Shown in pieces: positions 4,553 through 7,347 of a stretch of DNA of 7,347 bases (within the stretch, counting starts at the first letter, position 1; each line of letters starts with the position of its first letter). This stretch comes from Clostridia bacterium. GTDB taxonomy: Bacteria > Bacillota > Clostridia > Oscillospirales > Oscillospiraceae. Both the position numbers and the translations under genes were made by a program. The notes beneath the pieces were generated by a model that worked only from the letters and a program-made list of their open reading frames with translations, ran no database searches and was not told the origin of the DNA. The stretch covers positions 1 through 7,347 of the forward strand of contig QKDF01000169.1 of NCBI GenBank assembly GCA_003245395.1. The letters are read 5' to 3'.

Positions 4553-6217
4553 ATGGATGAAACACGTCAGGCCGGCAGCATGGAATTGATTAACCGTTAT
4601 CTTTTGTATCGCTACCTGTCTCTGGGCGGTTCCACGCTATCCTTTCTGCTGATGTACCGCCATGCGCTCACGCTCCGCCGACTGGCAATTGCCGTGGGGA
4701 TTGTCAGCGCCTGTATTCTGGGAAACAGGCTTTATAAGCGTTTTTGGAAAAATCAGCTCCCGCTTGGGTCCGTTTCTTCAAGCATTCTTCTGGTCATGAC
4801 AATTGAAGTCGTGGCATATGGTTTGTTTATCATGATTTCCGGCGGGTTCTTCAGCCCCTATCTTTGGTACTTTATCAGTTCATTTACCATTGTATTGGCG
4901 GTCGGTCGGATCGACCGGCGCCTGCGCATTGCCGTGCCGGTCTCCATGGGATGGTGCCTTGTATGCGCAGTAACCGGGGTGCGGCTGGATGCGCCGCCTC
5001 CATCCTCCGTGCTGTGCATCAATATGGGAATGGCGTTTCTATTGGTCGCCGCAGGCTTTTTTCTCTTGCTGGAATATATCGGAAAGCTGCAGGAGCATCA
5101 ACAGGCACTGGCCCATCTGAACGAAAGCCTGCGGCTGGAAACGCGGCGCAACGAGCAGTCTTTGCAGCATACGCTGGAGCTATACGAGTTCTTTCATCTG
5201 TTTGGCATCACTGACCCGGAGAAGGTCATGGAAAAAATGGCAGCTCTCCTGTTCCGCACCGTTGCGCCAGAGGGATGCCTGTTGGCTAAAATCAGCTTGG
5301 CGCAGGAGATGGAGTCCATTTGCTGCAGTGGGCTGGGCGACACGCAAAGAATGCTTTTAAACAGTCGATTGACCGGACTGACCCTGACCGGTCCCAGGGA
5401 TCAGTGGCCGTCTGAGCTCCGGATCGGAACTTCTTTGTTCGACATCGTCTACATCAGCAGTTCCTCCAATATACAGGGTATTCTGGTTACCCCGCATTCC
5501 GAACGGGCATCTTCCCCGCAGTCAGAGGCGCAGGCTTCTTTCTATCTAAAACTGGTTGGCATCGTCATGCGGGATCTCGATCTCCATGCAATGGTGGAAT
5601 CTTATATTGTCAGTGAAGAGCAAAACCGCATCGCCAACGAGCTTCATGACACAGTAATTCAGAAGTTGTTTTCCGTGGTGTGCTGTCTGCGGCTGCTGGA
5701 AGAGCGCCAAGGTACCTGCCCTGCGGAGGAAACGCGCGCCCAGTTGCACCTGATCATCAAAGCGGTCGAATCCACCATGCGGGAACTGCGGGAGGCAATT
5801 TATGGACTGCGCTGGGAATCCGACGGGCAAAACACCCTGGCGGATAAGCTTACCGAATACCTCAACGAGATCCACAGCCTCAGCGGAGCCGAAGTTTATT
5901 TGGATTTGGCCTCCGCAGCGGGCGAACTCAGCGTGAATCAAAAAACCGCGCTGTATCGGATTATCTGCGAAGCCGTGAACAATGCCATCCGGCACGGAAA
6001 CGCCTCCCGAATCGACGTGTGTGTGAAAGAAGAAAGGGGTACGCTCATTACACAGATTCACGACAACGGACTGGGTTTTGACTGCGGTCAGGTTTCTCCG
6101 GGCGGACACGGATTGCGAAATATGCGTACGCTGACCAGTTTATTAAGCGGTCATCTGACGCTGGAATCCTGTCCGGGAGCTGGAACCACCATTTGCTGCT
6201 CTTTACCCAAGTCATAA
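4553..6217 (+). CDS. Six-helix sensor histidine kinase, NarL/DesK-type (HisKA_3)
   Basis: This gene encodes 554 residues from ATG 4553, chosen because AAGAAGGTG lies nine bases upstream; a GTG at 4496 has no ribosome binding site. About six membrane helices span residues 12-175. A short coiled coil (177-207) leads to a GAF-like domain at roughly 222-340, recognised only by shape. The kinase core is complete: H-box EEQNRIANELHDTVIQKLF with H365 as the phosphorylated histidine, N-box EAVNNAIRHGNA (N476/N477), G1 box HDNGLGFD (D504) and G2 box GGHGLRNM (517-524). It would autophosphorylate H365 and pass the phosphate to the regulator encoded 18 bases downstream. Three Cys-Cys pairs (257-258, 377-378, 548-549) are unusual. 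The signal is unknown; the membrane domain has only short external loops, hinting at sensing within the membrane. Confidence 0.94.
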   Translation: MDETRQAGSMELINRYLLYRYLSLGGSTLSFLLMYRHALTLRRLAIAVGIVSACILGNRLYKRFWKNQLPLGSVSSSILLVMTIEVVAYGLFIMISGGFFSPYLWYFISSFTIVLAVGRIDRRLRIAVPVSMGWCLVCAVTGVRLDAPPPSSVLCINMGMAFLLVAAGFFLLLEYIGKLQEHQQALAHLNESLRLETRRNEQSLQHTLELYEFFHLFGITDPEKVMEKMAALLFRTVAPEGCLLAKISLAQEMESICCSGLGDTQRMLLNSRLTGLTLTGPRDQWPSELRIGTSLFDIVYISSSSNIQGILVTPHSERASSPQSEAQASFYLKLVGIVMRDLDLHAMVESYIVSEEQNRIANELHDTVIQKLFSVVCCLRLLEERQGTCPAEETRAQLHLIIKAVESTMRELREAIYGLRWESDGQNTLADKLTEYLNEIHSLSGAEVYLDLASAAGELSVNQKTALYRIICEAVNNAIRHGNASRIDVCVKEERGTLITQIHDNGLGFDCGQVSPGGHGLRNMRTLTSLLSGHLTLESCPGAGTTICCSLPKS

Positions 6218-6235
6218 AAGGAAAGGAAATTCGCT

Positions 6236-6910
6236 ATGATTCTGATTCTGGATGATCACCCGCTGGCCAGGCAGGGACTGTGCTCTCTGATCGAGATGTA
6301 TCGAAAGGGCGAAAAGATTCTGCAGGCAGCAACGGTACGGGAATCCATTCGAATTATGGAGACAGAGGAGGTCTCACTGGCATTTGTGGATCTGAATCTG
6401 GGCGGAGAAAGCGGCTTTTCCTTCCTGAGTTGGGTCAAGGATCACGCGTGCAGCGCCAAAATTTTTGTCATCACCTCGTCTTCCAGGCAAAGTGATTTTT
6501 GCCGGGCACAGGATCTGGGCGTGGACGCCTATGTGCTTAAGGATGCATTTATCGACGAGATTCTGTACGGCCTGAAAACCGTGGAACGGGGCGGTAAATT
6601 CTACTCCGCCGCTTTGGTGGAACGGATGAACAGCCGGTCTGAAGACGAGAAAACCCTTCAGGCTCTGACTGATCGCGAGTTGGAGGTTCTTCTGCTGCTG
6701 GGACGGGGTATGAGCAATGCCTCCATCAGCCAAACTCTCTATATTTCCGAGGGCACTACGAAAAAGCATATCAGCAGCATACTGAGCAAACTCCATATTC
6801 GGAATCGGGTGGAGGCGGTTCTTCTGGCCAACAAAAACAGCTATAGCGTTCAGATCTCTTTAAGCAGAGGGATCAAGCCGGATCTGCGCAGGAAGGCGGA
6901 AGCGATATGA
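6236..6910 (+). CDS. NarL/LuxR-family response regulator
   Basis: This gene encodes 224 residues. The start ATG 6236 follows AAAGGA (6222-6227) by eight bases. The receiver domain (1-122) has the acidic pair D6/D7 in LILDDHPLARQG, phosphoacceptor D52 in LAFVDLNLGG, T80 in FVITSS and K102 in AYVLKDA, so it should be phosphorylatable. The LuxR-type helix-turn-helix (about 143-199) begins LTDRELEVLLLLGRGMSN and has recognition helix EGTTKKHISSILSKLHI. A tail of about 25 residues beyond the usual end (NKNSYSVQISLSRGIKPDLR) is atypical. It is the cognate partner of the upstream kinase and overlaps the next gene by ATGA, so it is probably translated together with the exported protein whose expression it may control. 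Confidence 0.96.
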   Translation: MILILDDHPLARQGLCSLIEMYRKGEKILQAATVRESIRIMETEEVSLAFVDLNLGGESGFSFLSWVKDHACSAKIFVITSSSRQSDFCRAQDLGVDAYVLKDAFIDEILYGLKTVERGGKFYSAALVERMNSRSEDEKTLQALTDRELEVLLLLGRGMSNASISQTLYISEGTTKKHISSILSKLHIRNRVEAVLLANKNSYSVQISLSRGIKPDLRRKAEAI

Positions 6911-7347
6911 AATTTGGGAGAAAGCTGCAAATTGCGCCGGTCTTTCTGACGCTGGCCGTCAGCCTGTGTCTGGTCGGCGCGGCATATGCCGCATGGTCTG
7001 ATAATCTGAATGTTACGGCCAATCTTACCACCGGTTCTTTTCAAGCCGTCTTTCAGGATTCGGGTTTCCAGGCAGACACCGCAGCGAATATAAACGCGGC
7101 CGAACAACACGGCTCATCTGCAATAGCGGTCGATGCAACTGTGGATTCCTCTGGAACAGCCGCAGAGCTGACCATCATGGACCCGCTGAATTGGCAGGAT
7201 TTTACCGACGGAACAGTTCTGGTTCTCCGCCATCCGCTGGAACCGGGCGAGAATAGCACCGTCTCTTCCATTGCCGCCTCGCAGGCGGATCTGTCCGACG
7301 AACCCATTGCGATCACCTTCATACCTGAATCTGTTTATCTGGTGAAC
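6907..7347 (+). CDS. Exported protein with SipW-type signal peptide (TasA/camelysin-like), partial
   Basis: ATG 6907 overlaps the regulator stop (ATGA), and GGAAGG (6891-6896) lies ten bases upstream. The frame stays open for 147 codons to the right edge. The N-terminus is KFGRKLQ, a hydrophobic core APVFLTLAVSLCLVGAA, then AYAAWSDNLNVTANLTTGSF with likely cleavage after A28. The A(Y/F)AxWxDxLxVxxxxxTGxF pattern is typical of substrates of the SipW signal peptidase, such as TasA and camelysin, and of the CPF_0494-type clostridial exported families. The mature part is Asp/Ala/Ser/Thr-rich with beta-type segments (SSAIAVDATVDSS, TVLVLRHPLEPGENSTV). Family proteins form matrix fibres or are surface-displayed. 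No SipW gene is visible in the window. Coupling to a two-component pair suggests signal-controlled surface display. Confidence 0.8.
   Translation, partial: MKFGRKLQIAPVFLTLAVSLCLVGAAYAAWSDNLNVTANLTTGSFQAVFQDSGFQADTAANINAAEQHGSSAIAVDATVDSSGTAAELTIMDPLNWQDFTDGTVLVLRHPLEPGENSTVSSIAASQADLSDEPIAITFIPESVYLVN

Overview
The window looks like a chromosomal segment of a Gram-positive anaerobe of the class Clostridia, probably Oscillospiraceae-like. Coding regions appear GC-rich by eye, non-coding stretches are clearly AT-richer, and strong AGGAGG-type ribosome binding sites, intrinsic terminators and TTG/GTG codons near starts are common. The gene families also fit this group: a DUF5058-like membrane protein, an M20 hydrolase, a NarL-type two-component pair and a protein with a SipW-type signal peptide. 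The taxonomic call is inference.

Left arm, minus strand (1-1060). At the left edge lie the first 25 codons of a CcdA-family thiol-disulfide electron transporter. Upstream of it is a 25-residue peptide gene with seven cysteines, a very strong ribosome binding site and its own terminator; it is too short for usual gene callers. Further upstream is a 174-residue, cysteine-free, very acidic, low-complexity protein with a SHOCT-like C-terminus, also followed by its own strong terminator.

Centre, plus strand (1192-4290). A divergent promoter with an extended -10 drives a compact three-gene operon. The first two genes encode polytopic membrane proteins: a DUF5058-like protein, starting at TTG 1251, and a permease-like partner. 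The third encodes a membrane-anchored M20 metallohydrolase with a complete metal site. The partner gene carries a one-base frameshift near 2481-2486, so its last 60 codons continue in the -1 frame to 2668. Together the genes suggest uptake or export of an amide- or peptide-like substrate coupled to hydrolysis. A 16-bp-stem terminator ends the operon. On the opposite strand the same hairpin lies directly behind a short gene-like reading frame that may be a relic.

Right arm, plus strand (4418-7347). After an AT-rich leader with an imperfect direct repeat come a six-helix sensor histidine kinase (HisKA_3/HATPase) and a NarL/LuxR-type response regulator. Overlapping the regulator stop by four bases is the start of an exported protein with a SipW-type (TasA/camelysin-like) signal peptide. 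That gene runs off the right edge. The arrangement suggests a signal-responsive surface-protein or matrix-fibre locus.

No rRNA, tRNA, CRISPR array, insertion sequence or phage gene was seen.
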